From NCBI GenBank assembly GCA_036346355.1, contig CM070577.1, forward strand, positions 16,615,666 through 16,679,665: DNA of 64,000 bases, written 5' to 3'. The stretch comes from Rhipidocladum racemiflorum. Lineage: Eukaryota; Streptophyta; Magnoliopsida; Poales; Poaceae. Under the pieces are notes generated by a model. The model did not search any database and was not told the DNA's origin. It worked only from the letters and a program-made list of their open reading frames with translations. Both the position numbers and the translations under genes were made by a program. Positions 21,202-31,669 of this stretch are shown piece after piece; position 1 is the first letter of the stretch, and the number at the start of each line of letters is the position of its first letter.

Positions 21202-24200
21202 GTGGTACGACGAAGCAGTAACTTAAGTCCGCACGGATCACCAATATCCCGTACCATTCCCCGGCAGATACCGGTCTGGCGCCCGGTTGTCCGCGGCATC
21301 AAGCTCAAAAGGGTGTTGATTGACGGTGGGAGCGGGCTCAACGTCCTCTTCGTGAAGACACTCGATGATATGGGGATCCCGCGGTCTGACCTCAAGCGCG
21401 GGTCGTCACCTTTTCATGGAGTGATACCCGGAACGTCGGCGATACCACTCGGACAAATCACTCTGCCAGTCACGTTCGGCGCAAGGGACAACTACCGGAC
21501 GGAGATCCTTAGCTTCGAGGTGGCAGACTTCGCGACAGCGTATCACGCCATCTTGGGGAGACCAGCGCTGGCCAAGTTCATGGCGGTGCCCCACTACGCG
21601 TGTCGATCTTTGAAGATGCCGGTCCGAGTGGTATTATCACTCTACGCGCGATGTTAAGCGATCTTTCTCTTGCGACGAGAGAGTTGCGAAATGGCCGAGT
21701 CTCTGGAGGCGGCGGGACGGGAAAGGATTCGTCAAGAGGCGGATTTCGACAAGCCGGAAGGCGATGTCCCTACCCGCAAGCCGCGAGAACTCGGGATCGG
21801 CCCGAGGAGGGCACCAAGAGGATTCTCCTCGACCCGTCCGATCCGGCGCGAGCCGTCTCGATCGGGACAAGGCTCGGGGATGAATAGGAAAACGCGCTCG
21901 TCACCTTTACGGGCAAACCAAGACGTCTTTGCCTGGAAGCCGTCTGATATGCCCGGGGTCCCCAGGGAGGTGATCGAGCACGCACTGAATGTAAACCAAT
22001 CCGCCAGGCCCGTCAAGCAAAGGTTACGACGGTTTGCTCAAGATCGTCGAGAAGCCATCAGAGAGGAGATCACAAAGTTGCTAGCTGCAGGCTTCATCAA
22101 AGAAGTGTATCATCCCGACTGGTTGGCGAACCCTGTACTCGTCCAGAAGAAGAATAAAAGCTGGCGCATGTGTGTTGATTACACCGACCTCAACAAGGCT
22201 TGTCCGAAAGATCCCTTTGGTCTCCCTCGTATTGATCAGGTGGTAGACTCCACTGCCGGATCTCGGCTACTCAGCTTTACGGGCGCCTATTCAGGCTATC
22301 ATCAAATTTGGCTTGAGAGGAAGATCATGCGAAGACTTCGTTTATCACTCCATTCGGAGCATATTGCTATATCACCATGCCGTTCGGGCTCAAGAATGCC
22401 GGCAGCGTACCCGGTAGCCGCCGTGCGGTGTTTTCACCAACAGCTCGGGCGCAACGTGGAAGCTTATGTGGATGATGTGGTAGTTAAAACGCAGACACAA
22501 GATAGCCTTATCTCCGACCTGGCCGAGACGTTCGAGAGTCTAAGGGCGTTCCGGATGAGGCTAAACCCCGAGAAGTGCGTTTTGAGTGTCTTCCGGAAAC
22601 TACTCGGGTTCATCGTCTCCGTCGTGGGATCGAGCCGAACCGGAGAAAATTGGAGCCATTATGAAAATGGCCCCGCCTACCAGCCAAAGGAGGTCCAAAA
22701 GCTCACCGGATGCATGGTAGCGCTTGGCGAGTTTATCTCACGATCGGGGTCCGGAATGCCTTTCTTCAAGCTCCTTAAGAAGCAAGATCGCTTTGATTGG
22801 ACGGCAGAGGCACAGCAGGCCTTCGAAGAACTCAAGGTGTTTCTCTCCACTCCCCCAGTCTTAGTATCGCCGGCGCCAGGTGAACCTCTTCTGCTCTACA
22901 TAGCGGCAACATCTCATGTAGTAAGTGCCGTGATAGTTGTGGAGCGGGAGGAATCTGGACACCGCTACGGCGTGCAACGCCCAGTTTATTTCGTCAGCGA
23001 AGTACTGGGCGAATCCAAGACAAGATATCCTCCAATCCAAGGCTGGCAGACGCCATTTTGATCTCGTCACGGAAGGCTGAAGCATTATTTCCAAGGACAT
23101 TCGATTTGAGAGTCACTTCTTTCCCGTGGGAGAGGTCCTCCGCAATCGGGAAGCTCTGGAAGAATTTCAAAGTGGGCACTGAGCTTGGAGCTTTCGACAT
23201 CTCGTTCAAGTCGCGCACCGCCAAGTCCTGTGCTTTGGCTGACTTTACGGCCGAGTGGACCGAATCCCTGCACTCCTGCACCGAAGAAGAGCCGAATATT
23301 GGGTCATGCACTTCGACGGATCTCTCATGCTTGGAGGAGCAGGCGGGAATCCTCCTTATCTCGCCTAAGGGTGACAGGTTGAAGTATGTCCTTCGATTCA
23401 CTTCCGGCCTCAAACAATGCCGCGAGTACGAGGCCCTCATCCATGGGCTTCAGACGCCACATCACTCGAATCCGGCCAATTTGGCGGTTCGAGGCGACTC
23501 CGATTGGTGGTGAATCAAGTACTGAAGGACTGTTGTGCGTGGATCGAATATGGCGGCATCTTGCCAAAGAAGTCCGAGAATTGGAAGGCAAGTTTGTGAT
23601 GCAGGCTGGTTCATGTCCTCCGCCGCAATAATGAGGCAGCAGACGAGTTGGCTAAGATGGGAGCCACTCGGGCGGATGTCCCAAGTGATATCTTCGTCAC
23701 GGGATCTTCACGAGCCAACTGCTACAAAACGGCAAAAGCCAAGCGAGGGTCCTGGAACCGGGGTCCTGCTCATCGATCCAGACTGGACTACCCCGTACCT
23801 TGATTATCTCCTGAAGGACAAACTCCCGGAAGCAACCACTCTGGCAGAGCGCATCTCCCGACAAGCCAAATCCTACGTGGTGGTGGGCGACGAGCTCTTC
23901 CGAAAAAGTGCCTCGGGTGTCCTCAGGCGGTGCGTTTCGGGACAAGCGGGAAGAGAGCTGCTCCAAGAAATCCATTCGGGGATGTGCGGCCATCACGCGG
24001 CATCAAGCGCCTTGGTCGGGAAAGCCTACCGACAGGGTTTCTTCTGGCCAACGGCGGTAACGGACGCCAAGGAGATAGTTCGAACCTGCGAGGGCTGCCA
24101 ATTCTATTCAAGACAGACACACTTGCCGGCACATGAGCTACAGACTATACCCATTTCATGGCCTTTTGCGATGCAGGGGCTCGACATAGTGGGCCCGCTC

Positions 24201-24993
24201 AAGAAGGCTCAAGGCGGTTTCGCTTACCTCTTCGTGGCCATTGACAAGTTCACCAAGTGGATCGAAGCCAAGCCAGTCGTAACTATCACTGCAGTTAAGG
24301 CCAAGGAGTTCTTCCAGGATATTGTAGTCAGATTCGGAGTGCCCAACCGGATCATCACGGACAACGGCACCCAGTTCAGGAGTGAAGAATTCCAAGAATG
24401 GTGCGAAGGCGTCGGGATCAAGATCTGCTTCGCCTCGGTGGCTCACCCACGAAGCAATGGGCAGGTCGAGCGAGCTAACGGTGCAGTCCTTCAAGGCCTC
24501 AAGGCCGGGATCTTCGACCGCCTCAAACCATACGCCGCCCGATGGGTGAAGGAGCTACCGTCGATGCTACTGGGACTCAGAACCACTCCCGGTAGAGCGA
24601 TCGCCAAACCCCTTTTTCTGGTCTATGGCGCAGAGGCGGTTCTCGCCGACCGAGCTGGGAGTCGCAGCCCCGAGGGGTCAGACCTACAACGAAGCCGAGT
24701 CTGAGGGAACCCGAATGGTGGAGCTTGATCAACTCGAGGAGGCTCGAAACGTTGCCGCCCTCCAGTCGGCTAAGTACCTCCAGGGACTTGGCGCTACCAC
24801 TCTCGCAACGCCGGCGTAACCTTTTCGTAGGAGATCTGGTCCTGAGGAGGAACTGCAAAAGCGAGCACAAGCTCTCTCCAATTTGGGAAGGTCCATACAT
24901 CGCCCGTAAGACAACCCGCCGGTGCTTATCGACTGCAGGCGAGAAGATGGCGAGGTTCGCGAATACTTGAACGCCGAACAGCTCGTCGCTTCT
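21202..24993 (+). pseudogene. pol: Tat #1 pol (protease, RT, dual RNase H, integrase)
   Basis: Protease (21202-21657): LIDGGSGLN at the active site, where canonical elements have D-S/T-G, and YHAILGRPALAKF. RT (21670-23061): WRMCVDYTDLNKACPKDPF, then a shifted stretch around 22330-22430, then catalytic YVDD at 22464-22475 and RLNPEKC. RNase H 1: FDWTAEAQQAFEELK to RPVYFVSE (about 22790-23000). RNase H 2 (about 23300-23520): AGILLISPKGDRLKY and CREYEALIHGL, the second, archaeal-type RNase H of the Tat clade. Integrase (about 23940-24990): HHCC finger with H-x3-H and C-x2-C (CEGCQF), then D in LDIVGP, D in TDNGTQF and E in GQVERANG, and the C-terminal KLSPIWEGPYI. At least five frameshifts are needed to read it through. 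Confidence 0.9.
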
Positions 24994-25466
24994 ACGCATG
25001 AGTTATGTATCCCACTCTTACACATTAAATAAAATAGTGGTTCGCCTTATTTTACGAAGTTGTGTAATGCTAGCCCCGAGTGGTTATTACCCGATCTTTG
25101 TAGCGCCTAACTCTGGTCGTGCCGATATAGAATGCACGGAAATAACAAGCCGCGATGAGCACAAAGCCTCGGCGGTTTATACCAGCGCGCACAACGGAAC
25201 GGGTAGAAAGCACTAACCACTCGGGACTGCAATTCGCAGCGCCAGAATTTAACCAAGATTTGCCTGGTCGCGAATTTCTAACCGTCAAAAGCTCGAGCCC
25301 CACCCCTCGTTCTTTGGCAATCGAGCAATCGACTAGAATGAGTTGATCAAAGCGGAACCACTAAGTTCGGGTTAAATGTGATAGGCACGAACTGGATAAA
25401 ATTTCGCATTTCATTCCATAATGTTAATAATTTACATTGCTAATTTTCTTTTTTCTTTTTCTCGCG

Positions 25467-25502
<36 letters not shown>

Positions 25503-25581
25503 GTTGGTCTTCTTTGGTCTTTGGTCTTTGGTCTTCTTTAGTCTTGGCCATTTGGGAGACCCGGAGGCGAGATCGCTGAGG
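24994..25581. other. Tat #1 noncoding region with a 34-base A tract
   Basis: No ORF with recognisable content. An uninterrupted A run lies at about 25468-25500, followed by TGGTCTTCTTTGG repeats (TCTTTGGTCTTTGGTCTT, about 25510-25545). The A run lies just beyond the end of the small antisense ORF, so on the minus strand it is a T tract after its stop. Confidence 0.7.
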
Positions 25582-25923
25582 TTAGTCGCGACCCACGCGA
25601 CCCAAAGCCGCCAGAATCTCCTCGTCAACCACCCACAAGGGGGGTACAAGGCGGACGAGGGCCCTGACGGCAAGGTCGTCGCGACGATCGCGACCAACCA
25701 TCTCGAGGATGATCTCCGCCACCTCGTGGAGCCCCGGTGCGACCTCCAACAAGGTGGCCACGGCGGCGGCGTCCCTCGCCGCTCCGTCCTCCGCCTCCGC
25801 CTCCAGTGTGAAAAAGTCAAGGTCTTCCCATGCTTCCGCCTCCTCCCAGTTGTGCAACATCCCGAAGAATCGATGACGAAACAACGCCGCGAAGGGACCA
25901 ACGAACCTCCCCGTAATAGACAT
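25582..25923 (-). CDS. Tat #1 small antisense ORF (113 aa), unknown
   Basis: ATG at 25923 (MSITGRFVGPFAALFRHRFF) to a stop at 25582, with no internal break although the neighbouring gag-pol is full of frameshifts. It begins with a hydrophobic/aromatic segment. An acidic helix-prone stretch follows (HNWEEAEAWEDLDFFTLEAEAED), then AAAVATLLEVAPGLHEVAEIILEMVGRDRRDD and AVRALVRLVPPLWVVDEEILAAL, two amphipathic helical segments. I do not recognise a family. It lies between pol and the larger antisense ORF, in the same direction as the latter, and could be a 3' exon of the same antisense transcript or a separate gene. The intact frame, with strong acidic and leucine content, suggests it was translated. 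An overlapping frame starting at 26062 is probably a shadow. Confidence 0.5.
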   Translation of the reverse strand: MSITGRFVGPFAALFRHRFFGMLHNWEEAEAWEDLDFFTLEAEAEDGAARDAAAVATLLEVAPGLHEVAEIILEMVGRDRRDDLAVRALVRLVPPLWVVDEEILAALGRVGRD

Positions 25924-26729
25924 GGAAGGAAACTGGAAGAGGAAGACGAAGGACAAGGCAAGAAGAAACGGGCGATCGCTCATTAGCGGTGACGCCCCAT
26001 TTATAAGCCACCCCAGCCCGGAAATCGGCGTCTCCAAAGGCAATCAAATGCGCCACCCGCAATCAATGAAGCGCGAAAAACAAAGCGGCGGTGCAAATAC
26101 CGAAGAAGATCGGCGCATTGAACAAAATCAAGGAGAATTTCACCGCACACGTGTTGTAAGCGGTTCAAGCCCATTCGGCTTCCTCGCTTAATTACACCAG
26201 ATTAAGCGCAAAGCCCGGGCCGAGAGCTAGCAAGTGATGCAAGCCGGGGCTAAACCACTCGGCCAGGTGGCCACAAATGAAGTCCCGACGCTCGAGAGGC
26301 TGCCGCACCTCTCGGAAAAGCGTGTCTGGGCAAGAAAGCCGCGGGCCAAGGCCCTGGCATTTGGAGAGCTAGCAAGCGATGCAAGCCGGGGCTAAACCAC
26401 TCAGCCAGGTGGCCAGCAGTAAGTCCCGGACGCTTGAGAGGCACGCCACCTCTCTCGGAAAAGCGTGTCTGGGGCAAGAAAGCCAAGGGCCAAGGCCCTG
26501 GCGTTTGGGAGCCATACCAGTCGGCTGAAACTCACCCGAAAAGGCGCGACAGGATCCAAAAGGCTGCGGGCATATATTCTAACAACTCAGCCAGAGAAGA
26601 AAGTGGAAGAGGTCTGAAGACCACTCAGCGGAAGACAATACAGGCAAATCATATTGAAGTAAGAAGACACAATATTTCAGACAAGGAGGGCGAGCACTCG
26701 GCATCAAGGCCTACATCGAAGTCGAAATT
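25924..26729. other. Tat #1 noncoding spacer
   Basis: No supported gene. It contains a minus-strand upstream region for the 113-aa ORF and, at 26223-26506, a tandem duplication of about 140 bp. Confidence 0.6.
26223..26506. repeat. Tandem duplication of ~140 bp in Tat #1
   Basis: Two consecutive copies (about 26223-26360 and 26361-26506) sharing GAGAGCTAGCAAG, GATGCAAGCCGGGGC, AAGCGTGTCTGGG and GGGCCAAGGCCCTGGC, with scattered substitutions and 1-2 base indels. Confidence 0.9.
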
Positions 26730-29251
26730 CTAGATTCTCCAACAAGGCTCGCGATGCACCTGACACCTCTTCAAGGAGCGCGTTGGCCTTGTCTTCATCA
26801 CAGCAAAGCCTTCTTTCACAGCCTTCGAGGTCAATTCTCGGATAATGAGACTTGACCACCGCCAATGCCTGGTTCGCACTCATTGTTGCGGACTCTTTGG
26901 CGTAAGCTCGATCCTGTCGGCTCCTCCCGTAAGAAGTGGAACAAGCATCGTCCCCTGGCCCGGCGTGACTCCTTCAATACGCAGAAGGTGCAGGATCGGC
27001 TCGCAGCGACGCGGATTCAGTCCGGCCCTGCTCGACAAATGACCATCTTCTCCTTGCATTCTCGCAACAAAGTCAAACGGCCATCAAGAGCACACCCGAC
27101 GCCAAGTATGTTCAACCCAAGTCAAATAAATTTACCCTTCACCTCCGCTGCATCCTTTCCAAGCCGACTCGAGCCGAGGCCGAATTCTCTGAAAACCTCG
27201 GTCGGGCCTCACCGGCAGCGGTTGAGTCGCGCTCTCAAACACGAGAGTGTCATCATCCTCTCCAACCACCCAAAAGACATCCAAACCGAATCCAGGGAGA
27301 ATCTCACCTTCGAGCATATGCTCAAGCCCCGCCTTCTCCTCCCGGATCCTCATACACTCGCCTGAAGCTCGTGGACTTCTTTCCACCTATCCGCGCTGAT
27401 CTCGCTGAGTTTGTCCTGGTACTGCTTCTGCTCCTTGAGCTTCGGGAGCACCTTCTGGAAAAACCGCGATCTTTGCTCCGAGCGCTCCCCCATGTCCTGG
27501 GTAACAGGCGTAATCTCGAGGAGAAGTCAGCAGGCAACAGATGGAAGACAAGAAGCTCACCCTGATGAGCGTGCTACACCTGACGGTGAGCTCATAAAGC
27601 TCCGTCCGAGCCGCTCTCTCCATCTCGTCGTCCTCTTCCATCCCTTTCCAGTCGGAACCCCCTTCCCACCATACGGTCCGATTCGGGCTTTGGCAGAGGG
27701 CCGAGCGGCGGTGGCTCTCGGCACTTCCTCCACGACGGAGACGGTGCCGGGTCGATCTCGTCGGACGGACGGACCATCCGACGGTTCGACCGTTGGCCCA
27801 CCGGCGCCCGGTGGCGACGCCCCGGCAGTCGGCGGCAACGGCGACCTAGCCTCCGCCTGGGGCTCCTTTTCAGGAGACCCCTCCACAGGGACGTCCATAG
27901 CAGGGGTCCTGAATCAGCAAAAAGGGAAGACACCTCAGCACAGGCAGTAACAAAAAGTCAAGGATCACCCAAAAGAATACCTTTTGGATTTCTTGAATTT
28001 CATCCCAGGTCTCATCCGAGACCCAGCACCACTCGGAGGGAAGTTAGCGCCTGCAGTCGGGGCTACCCCTGGGACAGAAGGCTGATGCCCCGCGCTTTGC
28101 GATCCGGGTGCACCGGAAGTCGAAGGCCCGGCTGACGAAAGATCGACGACCTCCTCCGCCGACTCCCGGCGCAGTTCGTCGACCGATGTGTCAGCCACTC
28201 GCTTCGCCTGAGCGTGTTTCAGCCGAGAGAGGCCGACAACCGGAGCATCAGAAATGAAGGACGCGCGTTCCTGAAAAAAGGAACGATCGCACCCTGTTTG
28301 AATCACACATCAGTCGAAGAAACCATGGAACTGCCTTTCGAAAGGATAGTGCACTCACAGGAGGGGGAGGCCTTGCCGTCGAAAACTTATGAGGGCAGCC
28401 CCTGTTGGTGATTATTGTGCCAGGCACGAAGAAATCAACTACCCGTGCTGCCAGCGACTCCATCGACAGGGCCACGTCCGACTCCCGCGTGGGGTCCAGA
28501 GGCCCGTTGTATTGGAACCCCAAATGGACTCTCTCCTTCAAGGGCTGCACCCGGCGCTTCACAAAACTGATCGCGATACCGGGACCCGTCAGCCCTCGGT
28601 TCTTCAGATCGTCTATCAACGCCAGGAGCTCGGGGATTTGCGCCAAACCTCCTCCGTCCGGGGCGTCGCTCCAGCATCGGGAAGCTTTAGGAGCACGGCC
28701 GGCAAAGGGGGCGAGGAAGGGATCAACATTGGCACAATAGAACCACTCCCGCCTCCAACCTTTGAGGGAGGTTTTGAGAGGAACGACTAAATACTGCTTC
28801 TTCGAGCCCTCCACTTGGTGGAGTCAGCGCCCCAACAACGTTGGGAGCGGCCCGGTTCGGATGAGGCTTCAGCCAGAAGAAGGAGCGGAACAAATCCAAA
28901 TGAGGACGTATCCCAAGATACGCCTCGCAGAGCTGGACGAAGATGGCAATGTGGAGAATCGAGTTGGGGTTCAAATTGATCAACTCAATTTCGTAGAAGT
29001 GGAGGAGCCCCCGGAGGAAGGCGCTCCCAGGGATGCTAAATCCCGCCGTAAGAAGGACTCAAACACCACAATCTCATTCTCCTGAGGTGTGGGGTAAGGG
29101 TCACCGCGGCGGGACGGGCGGAGATCAACTCCAGCGGAGGGAGGACGCCGGCGGCGACCATCCCCTCCAAGCGGGACGTCGTCGTGATGGAGGTCTCCCA
29201 CCCTGCCGCCGCAGGGTCGGTGCTACCTTCCGATGACGAGGAAGAAGACAT
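26730..29251 (-). pseudogene. Tat #1 large antisense ORF (Transposase_28 family), spliced, frameshifted
   Basis: ATG at 29251 opens MSSSSSSEGSTDPAAAG. After a frameshift near 29120 comes IVVFESFLRRDLASLG, then INLNPNSILHIAIFVQLCEAYLGI (about 28983-28905; read in two parts) and a continuous block from 28814 (VVPLKTSLKGWRREWFY, VKRRVQPLKERVHLGFQY, NGPLDPTRE). GT at about 28350 looks like a donor. Later pieces at 28306-27965 (Ser/Pro/Gly-rich, basic end) and 27898-27557, and Glu-rich helical pieces toward 27132, look like further exons; the 3' limit of about 26730 is a guess. The copy in Tat #0 has the same domain. Its function is unknown; the family label says 'putative gypsy type transposon' but no transposase chemistry is visible. 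It is transcribed toward pol, so the transcript would be antisense to the 3' half of the genomic RNA. Confidence 0.75.
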
Positions 29252-29779
29252 TGCGAAGAAGAAGACCGGGTGGGAGGAACCGCCGCAAGCCAAGGGCGCG
29301 AAACCGGAAACCCTAAATCGCCAAAGGAGGTTTGAAGGTTTCGCAGCCGTGGTGGGGAAGGTGCAAGGAGGCCGTTGCTCCAGCGAGGGTCCCTTCGACT
29401 TATAAGAAATGGGCCCCAATTTCCACCTTATGGTGGGAAGAAACGAGGGCCCTCTGTTCAGTCTGGGCGAGATCCAGGCACGCCCCATGACGGGCCAATA
29501 GCCGCGTCGCGCAAATCGCGGCGGTGTCAAATCTGGTCCAAAGTTTGGGATAAAGTGCGCCCCACGATGGGCCTGAACGCCGGCCCGCCACGAAAGCTGG
29601 GGGCTGGGCACTTTCCGACATCCTCTGACGGCACGCCCCATAATTTGGGGTCAATTGCTGGTCTCTGTCTCATAATGCGATTGGGTGTCGCGAGAGGATC
29701 TACAACCAACACAGTCTTGAGAATGCGCCCCATGAGGGTCTAAAGCGGTCTTGGCAAATGGCGAGCGTGCATTACTCAG

Positions 29780-30150
29780 TATGACCAAGGTAAGCCCCAT
29801 GAGGGTCACCGAGCGACAAGCCGGTTGTCACAAGACCGTGAACGGGCGCGGTACCGCCCGCCCCGAGCCAAAAGACCAAGGTATGCCCCATGAGGGTCAC
29901 CGAGCGACAAGCCGGTTGTCACAAGACCGTAAACGGCGCGGGTACCACTCGACCACGAGCCAAAGACCAAGGTACGCCCCATGAGGGTCGGCCGAGCGAC
30001 AGGCGGTTGCAGCGCCGTAAATCGGGCGCTGGTACCACTCGACCCGCGAGCCAAAAAGACCAAGGTATCGCCCCATGAGGGTCGGTAGAAGCGACAGGCC
30101 GGTTGCCGCGCACCGTAAACGGGCGCGGGTACCACTCGGCCACGAGCTAA
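29780..30150. repeat. ~92-bp tandem repeat array near Tat #1 3' LTR
   Basis: Four units start with GCCCCATGAGGGTC near 29791, 29884, 29976 and 30069, each followed by GAGCGACA(A)G(G)CCGGTTG and a GGTACCACTCG(A)CC segment. Units differ by substitutions and small indels. It corresponds to the 50-bp array of Tat #0. Confidence 0.9.
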
Positions 30151-30242
30151 CTAACCACGGTGGCTTCATACTACAAGTTCTTTATGATCTCTCTCCCGCA
30201 TAATCCTCATGACAGGGCAAGGGACGGAAAGTCGATCCTAAA

Positions 30243-30257
30243 GCACTTGGGGGCTGC
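30243..30257 (+). promoter_or_regulatory. Polypurine tract of Tat #1
   Basis: GCACTTGGGGGCTGC immediately precedes the 3' LTR start TGTGGG, the G-rich PPT form of this clade; Tat #0 has the matching GCACTCAGGGGCTAC. Confidence 0.8.
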
Positions 30258-30825
30258 TGTGGGATGTCAGAGACAGGGGCCCCACAAGAGGGGCCTACAC
30301 CCGACTGGGCCTGACAGGCGGAACAGAAAGCCCAAAGCCCAGAAGCGCAACGGCGGGCCCAGAGGAAACCTTCGACTTGCTCCCCAAGACAACTCCTGAT
30401 CCTTCACGGTAGCTTCGCGCCCGCCCTAACAACCCGCCAGAACAAAGCATGCGGCTGACACCGCGAGCCTGCGGATCTTTGGGACGACAAAGCGGCGGCG
30501 TGGGTCGGAGAAAGCATAACCACCTCTCCAGACGTAGAGCGTGAAGGCGGATAAGGACAAGGGACATGTCGTTCGAGGCCACCATGTTCGGGGCCGGTGG
30601 CGCCCAACTATCATGTATTCTCCCCAGATATAAGGGAGGAGGGAGAAACAAGAAAAAGAGAGACAATACATCCAAGAACACAGGACTAGGGTATTATCTC
30701 CTCCGAGAGAGCCCGAACCTGTCTAAAACAGATTGCCCTCGCATCCTGTGTTACCATCAAGCTCAGATCCCGCACAAATCCCCTAGAATCACAAATCTCA
30801 TTGCCGGCGAAACAGATCGTCGACA
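30258..30825 (+). repeat. Tat #1 3' LTR (568 bp)
   Basis: TGTGGGATGTCAG to GATCGTCGACA, followed by the TSD ATATA. It is homologous to 18654-19223 throughout. Confidence 0.93.
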
Positions 30826-31013
30826 ATATATATCAATGTATATCAATGTATCAATGTATATATATGTATAAATATATCAATGTATATCAATGTATATGTA
30901 TATCAATATATATGTATAAATATATCAATGTATATAAATGTATAATTATGAAAAATTGTTTAAGCATATCAATGTATCAATATATATCAATCTATATCAA
31001 TGTATATCAATGC
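30826..31013. repeat. AT-rich ATATCAATGTAT tandem repeat, right part
   Basis: Continuation of the array at 18500-18653. It repeats TATCAATGTATA and GTATAAATATATC units and again contains AAAAATTGTTTAAGC, so the array itself has an internal duplication older than the Tat insertion. Confidence 0.88.
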
Positions 31014-31015
31014 AT

Positions 31016-31241
31016 TTATCTTGTGGGCATTTTGTCGAACACGTTGTGGGCAGCGAGAAAAAGAGGGGTGTTAGCATAGGAACAGGCTAACCTAGGCCCT
31101 TCGGGTGGCGGAGGAGGTGACGGCGAGGTCGCAGACGACGGCGCAGTGGCAGAGGAGTCGACGGCGAGGTCACAGGCGATGGCGCTGAAGGTGGCGGTCG
31201 ACGGCAATGGCGCGGGGACTTAGAAAATTTTTTAGTTGAGT
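31016..31241 (-). other. GC-rich exon-like segment with a PPR-like C-terminus
   Basis: On the minus strand, just downstream of a TATA box, a 63-codon open stretch (31207-31016, no ATG; preceded by a stop) reads Ala/Ser/Pro-rich and then LFLAAHNVFDKMPTR, closely resembling the A-R-x-V-F-D-x-M-P-x-R boundary of plant pentatricopeptide (PPR) repeats. The strong GC and G/C-skew against AT-rich surroundings is typical of a captured grass first exon. It could be the first exon/leader of CACTA ORF2, a captured host fragment, or both. About 15 residues is a short match and may be chance. Confidence 0.35.
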
Positions 31242-31265
31242 CTGTGATGCGCGGGGAGAAAACAA

Positions 31266-31276
31266 CTATTTATAAG
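31266..31276 (-). promoter_or_regulatory. TATA box between hairpin array and ORF2 leader (CACTA #1)
   Basis: Minus strand reads CTTATAAATAG, a full TATAAATA consensus, placed between the hairpin array (31278-31540, upstream) and the GC-rich exon-like segment (downstream). It would drive minus-strand ORF2. Confidence 0.6.
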
Positions 31277-31277
31277 C

Positions 31278-31540
31278 GCACCTGTACAAACGGTTCGTAA
31301 TAGAAACCGCTTAAAGAAACCTATCTACAAGTGGTTCGTAATAGAAACCACGTGTAGAACACACCTCTACAAGCGGTTCGTAATAGAAACCGCTTGTATA
31401 AACACCTTCACCTCAGCAAGGGAGAGACCTCTACAAGTGGTTCATAATACAAACCGCTTGTAGAAACCCCTTCACCGCAGCGAGGGAGGGACCTCTACAA
31501 GCGGTTTCTAATACCAACTGTTTGTAGATACTTAGGAGTC
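31278..31540. repeat. Internal hairpin repeat array of CACTA #1
   Basis: Five short inverted repeats of the form TACAAGCGGTTCGTAATAG paired with AAACCGCTTGTAG, spaced by 10-40 bases (CACCTCTACAAG at unit borders). Such hairpins are normally the subterminal transposase-binding sites of CACTA elements, but here they lie between TNP2 and ORF2. Confidence 0.88.
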
Positions 31541-31587
31541 AAAAAGGTTTTACACCGTTCATGCTCGACATAAATCTTCCTCCCCCT

Positions 31588-31653
31588 GGCTAGCGAGTGG
31601 CGCTCGAGCGTGGACTCACCTACGGCTTCGCGGGTTCGAGTCCCGCTCGCGCC
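31588..31653 (+). other. tRNA-like sequence with Pol III A and B boxes
   Basis: GGCTAGCGAGTGG resembles the A box and GGTTCGAGTCC (31633-31643) is a perfect B box. The T stem-loop GCGGG/CCCGC is perfect and the following TCGCGCC could be a 3' acceptor strand; a T-rich run follows from about 31656. The 5' acceptor partner is not evident, so this is a tRNA relic or SINE-like head rather than a functional tRNA. Confidence 0.4.
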
Positions 31654-31669
31654 CTTTACTATTTCTTTT

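Larger units (their letters stand above)
29252..30257. other. Tat #1 3' untranslated region before 3' LTR
   Basis: Promoter-side region for the antisense ORF and 3' UTR for the sense transcript. No gene is seen. Short CCCCATGA(C/G)GGG-type motifs are scattered from about 29485 and become a regular array at 29780-30150. Confidence 0.65.
18654..30825 (+). mobile_element. Complete Tat-clade Ty3/gypsy retrotransposon (Tat #1) with antisense ORFs
   Basis: It has two LTRs (18654-19223 and 30258-30825) and a 5-bp TSD ATATA (18649-18653 and 30826-30830). gag, protease, RT, two RNase H-like segments and integrase lie on the plus strand (about 19526-24993). A long 3' region of about 5.3 kb follows, with two antisense ORFs (25923-25582 and 29251-26730) and a tandem repeat array next to the 3' LTR. 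Dual RNase H and antisense ORFs define the Tat clade (RIRE2, Grande, Retand). gag-pol is broken by several frameshifts, so it is non-autonomous now. Confidence 0.93.

Noticed and set aside
25467..26062. Overlapping long ORFs on both strands at 25504-25986 (plus) and 25961-25467 (minus).
   Set aside because: These are shadows of the 113-aa minus-strand ORF at 25923-25582, with strongly biased composition from GC-rich codons.
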